Shown here: positions 63,427-64,000 of the stretch, piece by piece | How positions within the stretch are numbered: the first letter of the stretch is position 1 | How the letters are laid out: each line of letters starts with the position of its first letter | DNA from: Litomosoides sigmodontis | Lineage: Eukaryota > Nematoda > Chromadorea > Rhabditida > Onchocercidae | Length of the DNA stretch: 64,000 nucleotides | Direction: 5' to 3' | Assembly (NCBI GenBank): GCA_963070105.1 | Contig: OY718805.1 | Span: 5,204,001 to 5,268,000 of the forward strand | Made by a program: the position numbers and the translations under genes | The notes under the pieces: generated by a model | Database searches by the model: none | Told to the model about the DNA's origin: nothing | What the model saw: only the letters and a program-made list of their open reading frames with translations

Positions 63427-64000
63427 TTCGATGCTATCTAAAGTTTGAATTGGATGTTAGGACAATAATTCGATACAAATTGATATCAACATCTCATTTG
63501 AACCTCGAACGCTTGCAAAACACTAATTTAATAACTGAAATAATGCGGAATTACGCGTACAAGTGATGACAATAAATATCCCAAAACTTTTTTCCCTCAC
63601 TTCTCCTTTTTTCTCTGAACTAGAGATGTGATTGGCAACCTTAATGATTCATGAAATTGCTAGAATTTAGGAATTTGTTAAAGAAGTGAGATAAGAAAGG
63701 GAGTTGCTCTTCATTAGACCAAATGGGAAAGTTTAAACAGAAAAGATAGGAAGAAGGAAATGGAAAGTGTAACAGATAAAAAGAGGATAAAAATTTAATA
63801 TTAAAATTTATTTTACTCTCCAGGACATCTTGTCCAAAATATCTGCTAAAAGCTATTGCACAGAGGAAAGCTACAGTATCCACTATCATCTTTAACCAAA
63901 TCCTCGGATTCCCAACAAGATAGCCGGAGGAAGCGGATAATATTTTAGGATAATGATGACCTACCTGAGAGCATCTGTAGCTAACTGAGGCACGCCCCTA
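63427..64000. other. Upstream flank of the DMRT gene to the window edge
   Basis: Presumed promoter/5' region of the DMRT gene, with the probable splice acceptor just upstream of the ATG. Nothing else is recognisable; the open frame at 63641-63889 has no motif. Confidence 0.5.

Noticed and set aside
1..64000. Bacterial (endosymbiont-type) gene transfer
   Set aside because: Filarial genomes often carry such inserts, but I saw no long intronless ATG-started frames with bacterial families; all clear genes are intron-rich and eukaryotic.
1..64000. tRNA, rRNA or known conserved microRNA genes
   Set aside because: I looked for T-loop GTTCGA-type signatures and for familiar miRNA mature strings (let-7, lin-4, miR-1, miR-34, miR-71, miR-100 types) and found none convincing; a covariance search would settle it.

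Overview
The window looks like nuclear DNA from a nematode, most likely a clade III (filarial/spirurid-type) species. It is AT-rich, and its genes are cut into many small exons by introns mostly of 80-500 nt with TTTTCAG-type acceptors. The proteins are typical nematode/animal ones, and the intermediate-filament gene has the two alternative heads known from C. elegans ifb-1. The clade assignment is inference from composition, gene style and remembered protein similarity. No database search was possible.

Layout: (1) 1-4.6 kb, minus: the 5' 13 exons of a RING/B-box/filamin/NHL (TRIM-NHL) gene, nhl-1-like, cut by the left edge. (2) 7.1-15.4 kb, plus: a complete 22-exon cation-chloride cotransporter of the SLC12A9 type (950 aa), divergent from nhl-1. 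(3) 19.3-21.4 kb, minus: a 5-exon gene for a small single-pass membrane protein with reduced EGF modules. (4) 22-35.5 kb: about 13 kb with no gene I can support. (5) 35.5-45.1 kb, minus: ifb-1, a cytoplasmic intermediate filament gene with two alternative first exons about 4 kb apart. (6) 45.1-52.7 kb: non-coding and microsatellite-rich, with a decayed minus-strand coding tract at 51.0-52.7 kb. (7) 52.7-59.2 kb, plus: vps-18 (about 1005 aa, 26 exons). (8) 59.7-63.4 kb, minus: a complete 7-exon DM-domain (DMRT) transcription factor (320 aa), convergent with vps-18.

Exon models were built by hand from splice signals, reading phase and family motifs. In nhl-1, SLC12A9, the EGF gene, ifb-1 and the DMRT gene every proposed junction keeps the frame. 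In vps-18 two junctions are awkward and are flagged. The genes are not a functional cluster: ubiquitin ligase, ion transport, cytoskeleton, endolysosomal tethering and sex/neural transcription control are independent jobs. The vps-18 and SLC12A9-type products are both linked to endolysosomal membranes in other animals, probably by coincidence.

I saw no viral genes, bacterial-type operons, CRISPR arrays or rRNA/tRNA genes. The most unusual points are a GC-AG intron in the SLC12A9-like gene, EGF modules that uniformly lack the first-disulfide cysteines, a possible phospholipase-C-beta-like relic upstream of vps-18, and poly(A) signals fused to stop codons.
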